Origin: Cheiracanthium punctorium | Taxonomy: Eukaryota > Arthropoda > Arachnida > Araneae > Cheiracanthiidae | Reading direction: 5' to 3' | Assembly (NCBI GenBank): GCA_038373885.1 | Contig: JAWZYV010006201.1 | Span: forward strand, 186,001-250,000 | Length of the DNA: 64,000 bases | Shown here: positions 1-13,600 of the stretch, piece after piece | Layout: each line of letters starts with the position of its first letter | Position numbering within the stretch: position 1 is the first letter of the stretch | The notes under the pieces: model-generated | The model's database searches: none | Told to the model about the DNA's origin: nothing | Seen by the model: only the letters and a program-made list of their open reading frames with translations | Translations under genes and position numbers: made by a program

Positions 1-138
1 ACATGAAAAATATCTCTAGTACATCTGTATACTCATAAAAGGAAAATATTTTATTTCATTTTTATAATTTAATGAAAACAAGTATGTGGTATAAATGAAA
101 TGCAACTAGAGCCCTAGAGAGGCTTCTAGGAATCATTT

Positions 139-1139
139 CGAAGTGGCTACGTGTACGGTAACCATTCACTTCTTATACGTCCGGCAATTATGATTTTGCA
201 ATCTGTTCTGCGCATGCTCAGAAAACAGAAATACACAGCCACTGGCCCCTGTTGGCGGTTTTATCTACTCTGTCAATTGATTCTGGCCCTATTGCGTACA
301 GTTCGTTACACGTGCTACTACTTAACGTTTGCTTAATTTCGAAATTTATTATGAATGAAACCAGTGAAAAACAACGACCCTTCTCAGGGCCAAACTCAAT
401 GCAATTTGAGTCTTATGATGCCTTAGTTGAGTTTATTCAAAATAAGGAAAAAACGTAGTGCATTCAATTGTTTGTTAAAGATTCTAGAAGTATAGCAGCT
501 GCCGCTAAAAGGGAAATTACGAGATACATAAAAGACGATCTGAAATATTACGAAATTACGTATAGATGTATTCATAGTGGAACGAGAAAGAGCAAATCAA
601 CTGGTGTGGTGGGAATATTCAAGGGAGGGGCCTGCAAATTTTACCAGACTCCGTCCTGTCCTTTTCCATCAGCAATTTTTCTTTAATAACTTCTATTAAT
701 TTCAATGTATGGTTACTTTTTCACAAAAGAAAAAAAAAATCTGTAGCAGTTACTTTCGTTAAAGCATCAATCCTGTAAAGTATATTGAAATTAAATTAAA
801 GGTTGGTTTCTAATTGTTTAGTTAATTTGCAATTTAGTGAATACAGGAGATAAGCTCAAGATTATATATTTATATATTTTCTTGGTTCAAAATGTTTCAT
901 GAATGCGCAGTCTCTCGTTTAGCTCTGCTGTAGCGGGTTTAAATACAATAGCTTGATGGCACACTATTAATTAATGGTAGATAAATTTAATTTTTTTTTA
1001 ATCGTATGTATTGACGCTTAAACATTATTGGTAAGCTTCCCATCTTACCGATGTCAGCTCCGCACACGTACTTCACTTCACACGGAGACATTGCCGGTCG
1101 AATTAGCGACGAACGGTTACTATACATGTAACCACAGCC
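139..1139 (+). mobile_element. MULE-like DNA transposon remnant with 9-bp TSD
   Basis: The nine bases GAATCATTT occur at 130-138 and again at 1140-1148. Between them, imperfect inverted repeats face each other: GTGGCTACGTGTACGGTAACC on the left against a diverged complement at 1107-1135. A 9-bp target duplication fits Mutator-like elements, and the broken ZSWIM-like frame inside supports this. It is non-autonomous as it stands. Confidence 0.7.
349..686 (+). pseudogene. ZSWIM/FAR1-like N-terminal domain, interrupted
   Basis: One frame starts with MNETSEKQRPF at 349 and reads FESYDALVEFIQ before a TAG at 457-459. The same frame continues with LFVKDSRSIAAAAKR and LKYYEITYRCIHSG. The pattern (F-S-Y-D..., V-x-D-S-R, YY-x-x-Y-x-CIH-G) resembles the N-terminal region of ZSWIM and MULE-derived proteins. 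It lacks the rest of a transposase. The stop and truncation suggest a dead copy; the family assignment is from pattern memory only. Confidence 0.5.
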
Positions 1140-1382
1140 GAATCATTTTGAGAGCTGATAAAGCTTTGAAAAGTAAAAGAAATAACAAAGAAATTTTTTT
1201 TTCTCCTTTTTGTTTATTAGTTGCCTGAAGTAAAAGAAAAGTCACTGAATATTCGAAAACAGTATGAAAATTTACATTCTTTTAAGTTTAAAAAGTATCT
1301 TTAATTAAATAGCAAAAGTTTCTTTTTCAGTTGATGGTAGATACCCTATATGAACATAGCTACAACGAAAGTATAAACTCAC

Positions 1383-1650
1383 CTATTCTGTGAATGTATG
1401 AAATGGCTGTGGTAGGAAAATCAAAATTGATGACTAAATTAACACCCTTGAAGTCAATGCCTCTAGCCATCAGTTCTGTGCAAATCAGTATCCAGATTTT
1501 TCCATCAGTAAAATTCTGTACAACAGCATCTCTCTGGGCTTGAGATAAGTCGGCATGAATAACTCCAACCCTTTCACCCTTCAGGTCTGAGTACAGGCCT
1601 TTTGCCCGTTCTTTACTCTGAACAAATATTAGCATAGGGGGCATATATCC
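1383..1650 (-). CDS. DDX52: DDX52 exon 10 (residues 376-465), motifs IV-VI
   Basis: Acceptor GTTTCAG, donor GTGAGT. It encodes MLIFVQS (motif IV), [26 protein letters not shown] (motif V) and YIHRIG, where the intron splits motif VI in the glycine codon. The following GRTGR exon is not in 1-1382, so the gene runs off the window. Confidence 0.97.
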
Positions 1651-4600
1651 CTGAAACACAGAACAAAATTAAATAAAGAAAAAGAACATGCAAACAATAA
1701 AGCTTTCATGGTGTGATGATATTTAATTATGATCCTAATTATGTACAATAATTAAATGTATACAGATCTACAAAATCTAATAAGAGCTTTATTAGGGCCC
1801 ATGTAAACTGTCAGGTGACATAATCACCTAAATGATGCAAATAAATAAATTACTGTTTCTATTGATATTCTGATACAATGGTAATACATATCTATTGTAC
1901 ATGGTTTGCATGCTTTTAAATGAAAGGGGAGAAAAATATGCACTCAAAAAAAAAAAAATAAATAAATAAATAAATAAAATAAATACATAAATAAACTTTC
2001 CAAAAAAATTAAGCACCCTATTTTTATTTCTTTTGCTTGCACAGTGGAATTTTTACAATATAACTATCTTTGGAAAGAACAACACTGGTTACATACTGAA
2101 TTATCATCACAAGATTCACACAACAACAGTAACAATACTCAGGATGATCAAAAGATTGATAAAATAACTTTTAATGAAGGTTTGTTACTGAGAGAAATAC
2201 CTCAGATTTGTCGAGAGCGAAGCAGTGTTGCAAATAATAATAATTGTTACAGAAAAAAAAAAAATAATAAAATAAATAAATGGTAGTATTTAAAAGGTTA
2301 AAAACTCATTAAAAGCCGTCAGTAGCACTTTCGGTGGCGGCCACCACCTTCCTCAGCTTTGATTTCAAAATGCCTTGCTCTCTTCCTCAGACTATCGCTC
2401 CATCCCAGATCTATTTGCGCATGCGTCATGCCATTTACAGCGCCATCTGTGGTTATAATCTGCAAAGCTTCCATGTTTAGGGCATAATAGTTATTTTTGT
2501 AACTGGAGAGTTTTTGGGCTATTATTAAAATTGATTTCTATAGGGGCGTTCTTGGGCTATTTTAGAGAGGGCAGTACTGGGTTTATTGAATTTAATATCA
2601 TTGTGGTGTTCCTTTTTTCGGTCTTTAATTTTCCTTTCAGTCATACCTATGTAGCAGCCTGATTTATTTGAATTATTGTCAGTAAAGTTTATTTTATAAA
2701 TGCCGGCGGTTTCATCAGGGTCTTTATCACTGCGAATGCGTTTGAAAATATTTTGATTAGGTTTTATTGGTATTTTAATGTTTTTCTTAGCAGCTTCATT
2801 TGTTATTTTTAGAGCGGCTCCCCTGCAGTAAGGAATGGCATTGATAAATTTCTGTCTCGGGTTTTGATGGTTGTTAATTTGTTCTAGCTTTTTGATTCTC
2901 TTTTTAAAAAGGTTTTTGACGATGGATTTTGGGTAACCTGCATTTTTACACTGGGTTTTGATAAATTGTAGTTCTTCATTGAAGAGGTTTTCGTCTGAGC
3001 ATACTGTAATGGCACGATTGACATATGAGCAGATGGTGGCTATTTTAAATTTGTAGGGAGTTTTTTAATTAAAATTTACTATTTTATTGTTATTGGTGGT
3101 TTTTCTGAAAACGGTAATATGGATATTATTCTTCATGTCTCTAGTGATTTTAACATCAAGGTAATTTATGGTGGCATTTTCTTCTATTTCTATGGTGAAT
3201 TTGATATTTTTGTCTATTGCATTGATTTCTTTGAGGATATTTTCGGTTTCATTTTTATTAACTATTGCAAAAACATCGTCGACATAGCGAAGCCATGTGT
3301 TTATGTGGTTGGATAGTTTATTAAATATGGTCCTCTCCTCTAGCTGCATTTTCCAATTGGCGATGACACCTGAGATCGGCGACCCCATAGGTATGCCTTT
3401 CTTTTGTGTGTAGAATTTTTGATTAAATTGAAAGTATGAATTGTTAAGTATAAGGTTAAGTGCGCTATTTATTGTAGAGGATGTAGAATTATTGCCCATA
3501 TTAGAGGTGATTTGCTTATTGATTATTGAATTCATTTCTTGAAGATCTATGGAGGGGTAAAGATTGGTGACGTCAAAACTAACAAAACATTCCTGGGTGT
3601 TTATTGTTATGTCTTTAAGGCATTGAATAAAGTCTTCTGTTGAGGAAAGAATATTGTCATTGTGAGGTAGGCGTTCTTGCAGGATAGGTTTTAGATATTT
3701 CTCAAGGTGATATGTTGGTCCTTCACATTTACTTACTATGGGTCTTAAAGAGGGAGGGGTTTTATGGTCTTTGTATTTAGCAAAAATTCTTGGGGCTATG
3801 GGGGCAAAATTAGTTAAAGTGGGTTGTTTATTAGCAGGCCAGGTTCCATTTTTAATTCTTTATTGAAAATTTTTCCGGTGGGATCTTTTGGTAATTCTTT
3901 TATTTGCAGTTTATTGATAGTTTCTTCCATTTGGGTAATATAATCAGTTTTATTCATAATCACTATTTTACCGGTTTTGTCAGAGCTTAAACATGTTATA
4001 TTAGTATTTTTCTTCAAAGCATTTAAACATCGCCGATCTGCGTAATCGCGGGTGGGGGTTTCGAGTTTATTATTAAGTTCCTGTTGGGCTATGATTCTTA
4101 AGTAGTTTTTGTCTGGAGGGGGGAGGTTGGCTATTGCGGTTTCTATACTGGCTATGGAATCGAAAATGTTTACATTATCATCCAGGATGTATTTAGGTCC
4201 TAAATTTAGGACGTCGTGTTGATGTTGAGTTAGAGGGTAGTCTGAAACATTTATATATTGATTTTCTGTTTTTAAGGGTACGGTTTTTAGATTGTTTTTG
4301 TTCTTAAGCCAGAATTTTAATTTGCGATGGTGGTTTCTTTCGTAAGTTCTGTGTATTTGATCGGAAAATGAGTTAATTTTAGATATTGCTGATGCAAAGG
4401 TGGGTGAATCGTAAAGAGATTGTAAAGTTTCTGTGAGAGAAGTTTCGCTATTCGTAAGTTTTGAAAGATGGGCATATTTCTGTCGAATACATTTTCTCAA
4501 AATTTGACGTTCAAAATGAAAAGCTTTGGAAATGAAGCGGTTGTGGGATTGAAGGAATTTAGGGGTTATGTTGAAGTATAAGCAATCTTCAAGAAACGTT

Positions 4601-7600
4601 ATGTGTTCTAGTTCACGGGCTTTTGATTTGGCAGTTTTCTGGAGTTTCTTGTATATTTCAGATGATTCACATGTAGACATCGGTGTCATCACTAGTAGCT
4701 GGACGAAAAGTTCAAAAAGCAGAGATATTAAAAAGCTTACCTGCAGGGGAGGGAAAACCGAGAGTATCATAAGATGGGCTTAGCGTTGCATGCGCAGTTA
4801 GATGGAAGTTGATCGCGGGATGGAACGACGAACATGAGGAAATACGTTACGAGAGAGATAACTCATAATAAGCCTGGTTCCGGCAAAAAGTAATTTAAAA
4901 AGGAAAGGATGGACAGAATTAAAATATTTAAAAGGTTAAAAACTCATTAAAAGCCGTCAGTAGCACTTTCGGTGGCAGCCACCACCTTCCTCAGCTTTGA
5001 TTTCAAAATGCCTTGCTCTCTTCCTCAGAATATCGCTCCATCCTTTTCTTTTATATAAATGGTAGTATATAAAAGAAAATCTAAATCTATAATTAAAACA
5101 TCACAAACTCTTAAACTACTATTCACAAATGTTTAACAGGTTTAAATATTTTGTACATAATTTAGATGCATTCCTGGTAAGGTGTGATAGGTATGCCAAA
5201 ATGCTGCAATTTTAACCCCATGGTCAGAAATCAATACTTTAAAAAAAATTGAATTTTAAACTTTTTTCTTGATTATCCCAAAATTTGACATTCAAGTGCA
5301 AATTGAAAAAAATCTACTGATTAAATGGGCTTTATTTTAATTTATTTTCATAGCTGAAACTAACTAGCTAACACAATCATAAAAAGTACAAAACTAAAAT
5401 TCACAGCCCATTACATGTCTTTTTTTAATTCACTATTCACATTTCCTTTCAAAAGTTATTTATTTCAAAAAATACGATGGCAGTAAGCATACTAATTACA
5501 AATAAAATTTCTCCCATTAATCAGCTATCCAAGAACGTATTATGTCCAAGACATGTAATTATTAACACTAGAACCGCGGTGTTTCATATATACCTAAAAC
5601 TGCGGGCTGGGTCAAATTGACCAAACTTGCAGAATTCACATTGCAATGCAATAATAATATTATATTTCAACGGTAATGATATTAGTTCAATCTTAATATT
5701 CATATTAAGTTTAATATTACATTAAAAGTACAAAAATATTGTTGCTATAATTCTTATTAGAACCGCGTCGCTTGAGATAGGTTTGCCTAAAACTGCGGTA
5801 TGGGTCAAATTGACCCGACTTGTAAAATTCACGTTGCAATGAAAATGGCATAATGGTATGCTATTATACCATTTATCCATGTCATTACCGTTCATTTTAT
5901 GAATGATAATGACATTTATTTAATTTGAATTTTGGATTCCAGACTCATGGGAAGTTTTGGGTCAAAATGATCCATTCTGCGATATCAGGTATACATATTA
6001 AAAACAAAAAACAGATAAAAGTTACAAGCTTAAATTTTTTACAGATATTTAATAACATAAAGTTAGGGAAAGTCACGATTTTTTTTAAATTTCAGTTTGT
6101 AAGTTTTTGAAAAAAAAAAAAAAAAAAAAACGGAATCAAATCTGGTTTTGGGTCAAAATGACCCATCCCACGGTTCTAGTGTTAAAGAAGGGGGAGTTTT
6201 ACTTAGCACAGGTAAAAACACTAAAGGATCCCGTTCATTCTTTAGGATCATTCGTCAACCGATCAAGTTATCATCATTTTTTAAATTCATTTTCATAACT
6301 GATACCTTAACTAAGCTAATGTAATCATGAAAAAGTACAATAATAAAAATTTTAATTCGCATGTTTTGCATATATATATATATTTTTATTTATTTGCATC
6401 TTTCTTTCCAAAAAATGTTGTTTATGTCAAAAAATACTATTGCAGTAAGCATACAAATTACAAATAAAATTTGCCCCACTAATCAGCTATTCAAAAATGT
6501 GTTAATGTCTATTAAAGACATGCAATTCGTAAAGAAAGGAAAGTTTTACTTAGCGCAGGTAAAAATTCTGAAGGAGGCACCCAACATTCACTGTTTAAAA
6601 TCATGGGCTAACCGATCAAGTTAATATTCATTTTACTTGCTTAAAATCTTAGCCACATCAAATTGCAAATCTCAAAAGTCTATGCGTTGTGTCGCTGTGT
6701 TAGTTTCCATTCCACGTCGCATTTTGTTGTTATCTGACTAAACAAAACATGCTTATGCAACACAAAGTTGAAACTAATATGATGACACAACACACAACAG
6801 TTAGAAGCTAATAATCTGATGTGCTTAAGGAAGATTTTAAGGCCTTAAAAGCAGTGATAACTTGATCGATGTGGAATAGTTGACTGACAATCCTAAGTGA
6901 TGAACAAAGCCGCATCCTTTCGTGTTTTTTACCTGTGCTAATTAAAACTCACCCTTCTTTATGAATGACAAGTCTTTAGATGGTCATTAAAATGTTTTTG
7001 GATAGCTGATTAATGGGACAAATTTTATTTGTAATTTTTATACTTACAATTATTTAATCAGTCCCGAGAAATATTTTTACCAATCTCTTCTCTTTGAGAG
7101 AATATACATAAATTTCTGTACAGTAATTCGAACTTTTTCTCTGGTCTCTTCAACTTTCAACAAGGCACTGAAGGAGTAATTTTATCTTAACTTGTTTATT
7201 TTGTGCTAATTTATTTTAAATGCATAAAAAGATTTTATTTATAAAAATTTGAAGTATTTACCCTGGTGAAACAAGGCACGAAGAGAGCAAGGCTTTGTCG
7301 GCCTTGGAGCAGAAAAGACAGTCTTTGCTGTTCCAAATCGTTCATTCTTTTAGTTAATTACAGAGTGAATGCACACACACGTATAGTATATAAAATCCTC
7401 AATCTGTATAATTTTGATTCATCGCAAAAACAGCCGAGTAATAATTAGTATTTGTCAAAATATGCATGCCAGAAAAGCGATAACATCACCAAGTTGACAA
7501 CTCTGCACCATTCGGCTATGTCATATTTTTGCATTGCAAACCAACCTTTTATCTTGCTTTTGATGGATGAAATGCTGCGTGAATATGCAGTACATGCATT

Positions 7601-10600
7601 TTGTAGTGCATAAAGCTATCGTCCAATAACTGCTTAAGTTAAAAATATTTACAAAAATTAACAGAAATCTGTCACTGAAAATTTCATAACTTTTTAACAA
7701 AAATGAATATTTTTTTTTTGCGTTATGCAAAGAAATGCCTAAATATAAAAATGGGCTTGGACGACAAGAGCAAGTTAAAATTGTTGAAATATACAAATGT
7801 GCAATTTTTTAAACAATTTTGCATTTTTTGATCAAAAAACACATTAAATAATTCAACAAAATTTAATAGTAATTAGGATGGGAAAAGAAAGAGGGATGAG
7901 ATTGACAATACAGGAAAGTCTGAAAGAATGTGCAAACAACATTTGAGCAATAATACTTATGAGTTTCAAGTTCAGTAAATATTTTAATTGCTAGTATATT
8001 GAATTTATCCTACTTACAGGGCTGCCACCGCTTAACAGTTATGAAAATAGTTGCTTTAGTAGCCTTATACATAAGAAATAGTATACAAAATAGTCCTTTA
8101 TCCAAAAACAGTAGCATGCTAATACTGTTATTTACTAAGAGCATGTGGCATAACAATGATTTTATGACAAAAAGACCTTTGGAAGTGCTGATACGGAAGT
8201 TTCTAGCATTATCCAACCATTTTAGCTTTGTGATTAGTAGGTCATTTCAAAAATATAGTGGCAACTTAAAAATTTGTTCTCATTAGCTGCACCTGCACAG
8301 GCTAGAGCATACCATGAAGAAAACAGCAACTCGCAAGCCAGGGACGTACCCAGAAAAAAATTTCGGAGCGATAAATGTCCAAATGAATGTCAGAAATAAA
8401 TGTCCAAACAGTGAAAAAGGCTGAATTTTTCACAAAAAGACGTCATCATTCTTATTTTGTTAACAAAAACTGAAATTTCGGGGGGTCCAGACACCCTGGA
8501 CCACCCCCCCCTGGGTACGTCCTTGTCGCTAGCTTTTAAAATTCCCGAGGTGTAAAATAACGCAAGAGCAACATTTTTGATGATTTTTACCTAATAATGT
8601 GCAAATGACATTTTAAATGATTTATCCTATTATATAGCTACGCTGATCCCTGACTCCCTCTATGACAATTCCGGGTAGCCTGCCCGACGATAAAACTTTT
8701 ACCACCATTACTCTAAGAACATTAAAAAGTTCAAAAAAATTAAAAAGAACAAAAAGCGTAATAACATCTACACCATTTGCATGAGAAATTTTTCATAATT
8801 ATGTATAAAAATATAGAAAACAATCTGTGCTACTTTAAAAATCTAAAAATCCACCTGTTCCTCATTTTAATGATTTTTTGCTATTTTCAGGTACATTTTA
8901 TTTCCGAGGATAAAAAAAGTTAATCATTTGAGTGATAAAATTAGGCTCTGCAAACATCAATGATGTCATATTTGAAGTCACGGTCATCAGGCTTTGAAGG
9001 GAAAGTTACGAATTTCAGTTTGTTTTAAACAGTTTTTTCAGATAACATAATTTAATCTTACCTATTTTCATCAAATATTTTTTCTAGAGCCCATTGTAAT
9101 TGCCTCCACAATGGGCTTTGACTTCTAGTCCTAAATAGCAAAAAAGCATCATTTTTAATGCTTTTCATTAAATAAACTCATGAAAATCTAAAAGGCTAGG
9201 AAGGGGAAGGGGGAGCCGGAAATTCAGTAATCTCAAAATAAACAAAACCGAGGAATTCTGGGAAAACTCCCATGAATGATATATTTTAAGAGATTTTTTA
9301 AAACAAAATGTGAGCTGTTACTTTACTAATATTTTTTTTTAATTCAAAATTCATTAAAAAGTGAAAAAAAAATGGAATTTTACATAAAATTGTAAAAATT
9401 CGCAAGAAAGCATAAGTTTTAAGCCAAAAGCATAAAAGTTGGCAAGAATGCATCGATAAACGTGAAGCAAACATTGATAATCTGACGAATCAATAGGTTT
9501 TATTTGTGTTTCTCATAATGTCTGCTTACAACTGTTTCCGAACCTTGCAATCAAAAACTCCATAATAAAATTGGCTTCTGATCAAAAACGTTGCATTTTT
9601 TCCTTTTTTTTTTTAATAAAAAAAATAGTCATTTTTAGGCCTTTTTCAAAGAAAATAGTCACCTTTTTCTGAAAATAGTAGCAAATAGTCACCTTTTAGT
9701 TGCAAGTGGCAGCCCTGTACTTATACGCAAATTTTGCCTTAAAAAAGTCTGAAGAATCTCATCCCAGAAGGAAGGAATATGATTAAATTAAATAATTAAT
9801 TAAACATACCTCCTGCATTATCTTTCTCAGCTCATATAATTTGCCACCCTCATAGCCAACATAGCATAATTCTTGCTTTACACTTTCAACTGCAGTATTT
9901 CTAATAAATACATAAAAACAATTAGTTACAAGTAAACACATTTAGAGTTAAAAAAAAAAAAATTGAAAGAAAAAGTTCTAATGTAAAATTAAAATTCTGA
10001 TAAAGTTGAGGTTGAATTGATGTAATCAGTATTTTCAATATCAAAAAATAAAAACAATTAGTTACAAGTAAACACCGTTTAGAGTTTTTAAAAAAATTTG
10101 AAAGAAAATTCTAACGTAAAATTAAAATTCTGATAAAGTTGAGGTTGAATTGATGCAATCAGTATTTTCAATATCACAAAAGGGTAGATCATCAATAAAG
10201 TATGCATTTCTTATAATTAAATTTAACATTTAAAAGTACATATGTTGTGCGAGTTACTGTTTGAAAAAGTCATTATTATTCAAAAATCTCGCTGATTTGT
10301 GATATCATATATTGAAGAAACTAAATATTACACATTTTAAGAAATAACAATATTCTTTAGTTTATTATCTATTCTTTCTGGATGATTTTTGGTTTTCTTT
10401 ATTTTGGGCTGAAGTGGTCATATTTCATTTATTAGTTTGGAAATATTAATAAATAACTTTCATTAAATTAATATAACATAAACACTAATATATTTGATTA
10501 TGTATACTTCTTGCTACAATTTTTAAAAAATATTTAATTTTTTTACAGTGCAATAAGGGCAATCGTTGATATAATCTTCGAAAGTATCAACTTTCTTGCC

Positions 10601-13600
10601 TTAAAAAGAAAGCTCGGTTTAAATTTTCAAAGCTTTTCAGTAAAAATTCTTGTTACAGAATAATGCAATACATGTCAGAAATGAAAAGTCACTACTAGAA
10701 TAAGGGATGTAACGAATATCCGGCAAGTATCCGGTATCTGGCCTATCCGGCTGATTTTTCAATATCCGAAATGCCCTAGGATATCCGGCCACATACTACT
10801 GCAGTTCTATCTATAATATGTACGGGACAGGATGGAAAATTATATTTGATACAATTAAGCTTCCCCTAAAAAAAGGATTCTACCACTAAAGCAGGTGGAC
10901 AGATAGTAACCAAGTTTGTTTTATGGACTATACATGAGAAGTGCTAAGGGAATTTTGATTAAAAAACTCCCTTAAGTGTTCAAGTTACTATTAAACATGA
11001 AAAAACAGCAAATTTAACACTGAGAGGATAATTCAAAATAAACACACAATTTCAACATTTTTACAGTAGTTTTTGAGCACATTTATAACTAGTCAGGCTC
11101 ATATTTGGAGCTGATTTCATGCTGCAAAGTGCCGCTTAGCTGAAATTTCCTGAACTTAAAAAAAAAAAGAAAAAAAATTAAGCCCATTTCATATAGTGCA
11201 TGTAGTACATACCTGCCAACCTAAGAAAATTAACATCAGTAAAATTATGTCCTCATTTCAGTAAATTTTTACCTCCCATCAGTAAAACTGAGTTCATTTA
11301 TTTTTTTTTGGTACTAATAATTTCTGCTCTTGTTAAGCTAAGTTTATTTCTGGTCAAAATATTTTTAATTTTTATTAAATCATTTTCATTCATAACTGAT
11401 CCTGCTCTACTTAGTGTTAGTTTTCTTACTTGGTTTAATTAGGGAGGGGGGGGCGAAATTTAATTTAAAATAGGAATCAGTTTTCATCCTTACGGCATTA
11501 ACGCTTTAAATGAAAGAGTTCTAAAAGAAAAATATTTACTCACAAGAGCGATGGAAAAAGATTGAATTCAAAATCTGAACATGCCCCATTCAATAAAGTG
11601 TTTTTTCTATATTGGTTTCCTTGAGAGAGGAAGGAGAGGGGGGGGGGGTTAAAAATTATTTTAAATTCAAAATGGGAGTCAATTTTTACTCTTATGGCAT
11701 TGGATATTTAAATAAAGGAGTGCTGAAGGGAAAATATATATTCTCTAGACGGATGGAAGAAGATTGAATTGTATGAAATTGCGAACTTCGAAATTAGCCG
11801 AGCAATCCATAAAATTACTCCTCATCTCCGTACATCAGTAAATTAATGGCAAAATCCGTATATTTTACGGATAATCCGTAAAAGTTGGCAGGTATGAGTA
11901 ACCCATCTATCGTAGGCATCTTATAAAAATAGATATTTTATTCTTAAAAAATAAATAAAGTATGCATTTCTTGGTGAAAATAATCTACAATTATAGGTAT
12001 ATTAATAAATGTGTCACGGTTAAAATTTATTTACTTCTGCCAGTAGTGTACACATTAAAAGAATATTTTAACTGTTTACATTTTAAGTAACACTTTTATA
12101 TACATATATGTAAAGATATTTAGTTTTTGTAAATTTGATGTCAATTATTAAAAAATACTTTAATGATGTGTGAAACAATGTGTGTTTGCAATTGTTTGTT
12201 CTGATGTCATATTTAAAAAAATGGAAAAAACACTTAATAACTAAATACATGTTTAGTGCCGAATATCTGATCGGATATCCATATCTGTTTGTCAAAGGAG
12301 ATTCGGATATCCGATATCCGGCAAAATCAATATCCATTACACCCCTAACTAGAATGTAATTAATCTGAAAAACATGTTCAATTATTCAGTTTTAACTGAG
12401 TCTTAAATCATAGAGGAGAGGAGGGTATTACGGAATACCACTTGCATTTCAACATATAACTCTACAGGTTTTTGAATAAAACCCCCAAATACATCATGAG
12501 TATGCACTATAAGTATTTGCAATGAAATGTAATTTGTAAAGAAAAATACGATTTATTTTGTTGTTATAGAAAAATTTATTTTTTTTTAAAGTTACAAATG
12601 GAGGTTAATATGAAATAGTCCGGTATGGAATAGGTGGTTTAAACCATGGAAAAACATTATATTTGATAAAACACAGTTATTTTTAACTATAGAACCATAT
12701 TTTAAGGATTATGTTCAAATCATTTATGCTTTAAGTTATTTTACCAAAGTCACAGACATAATCTTCTTTCTCTGTTCTGATACAGTCAAGTTGAGTCCAC
12801 AGAGCTGAAGCATTGGATCCAAATTTCCCCTCCTTGATCTTCAGAAAATTTTCTGTTACAGAAGATCAATATCCTTGTTTTGTGGTTCTTTAGTGGATGG
12901 CATGAAATCCATTACAATATTACCTAGTATTTCATAATACCCGACACGCAATCTAGGAAAATGAACCTTTAAACGGATGAGCAAAACACTGTCAGTTAAA
13001 AACCAACCACAGCACAACAAACTACAATTCTTTTAGAGTGCCTTATGGGTAACATCAATATTCAAGTCACGTGTATACTAGTAGGTTAAAATGATTGAAA
13101 ACTTAATCTGCTAAAACTCTTGAAAATCACAAAACACACTTTATTCTGTAGGGAGTGATTTGACAACAAGCGATTAATTCTCACTGCATTGTAACATGGG
13201 AATCTTTCCTGAGTAGTTCATGGTACTTCCATGTGACAACAGCACCTAACAGAGCCGGAAACTCAATATTCCATATTTCCAGACTATTCCATAATACCCT
13301 CCTCTCTCCTCTAATTTATAACTAAGCTGATCCAAGCCATTCCTCAATTTTCATTTGGTTATAGACCAGGCTGCAGCAGAATTGAAAATTTTGGCACATG
13401 TAGATTTCTAGATTGCACAATGACATGTTAATCCACCCCTTTTTTATGCGAGTGTGTGTGTGTGTTAATAAAAAAATGCAATTTCAATGCATACCACTGA
13501 GAAATAAATAAAAGTATAAAAAAGGGACCACTTACTTAATACCTACAGAAACATTTACAACACTGTCAAGATTTAGATTGCACCACTCTTCAACATCATG

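Larger units (their letters stand above)
2290..5054 (-). mobile_element. Penelope-like element (PLE1) with terminal direct repeats
   Basis: A retroelement on the minus strand inside the Tigger-like fragment. The 14 bases ATAAATGGTAGTAT at 2276-2289 recur at 5055-5068 as a target-site duplication. Nearly identical 119-bp repeats sit at both ends (2287-2405 and 4925-5043), the pseudo-LTR arrangement typical of PLEs. Between them lie a Penelope-type reverse transcriptase and a C-terminal GIY-YIG nuclease, in that order, both damaged. Length is about 2.77 kb, which is full or near-full for this group. Confidence 0.9.
2041..5135 (+). mobile_element. Tigger/pogo-like fragment interrupted by a PLE
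   Basis: The segments 2041-2289 and about 5069-5135 together match the inside of the element at 40235-41026: GATGATCAAAA.ATTGATAA, TTTAATGAAGGTT and CTCAGATTTGT before the PLE, and TAAACTACTATT after it. The frame around 2140-2220 reads [16 protein letters not shown], resembling the acidic C-terminal tail of Tigger/jerky transposases. Terminal repeats were not identified. Confidence 0.6.

Noticed and set aside
6107..6298. 63-codon plus frame with a lysine run
   Set aside because: Starts in an A-run and crosses the right end of the TTAA MITE; no domain.
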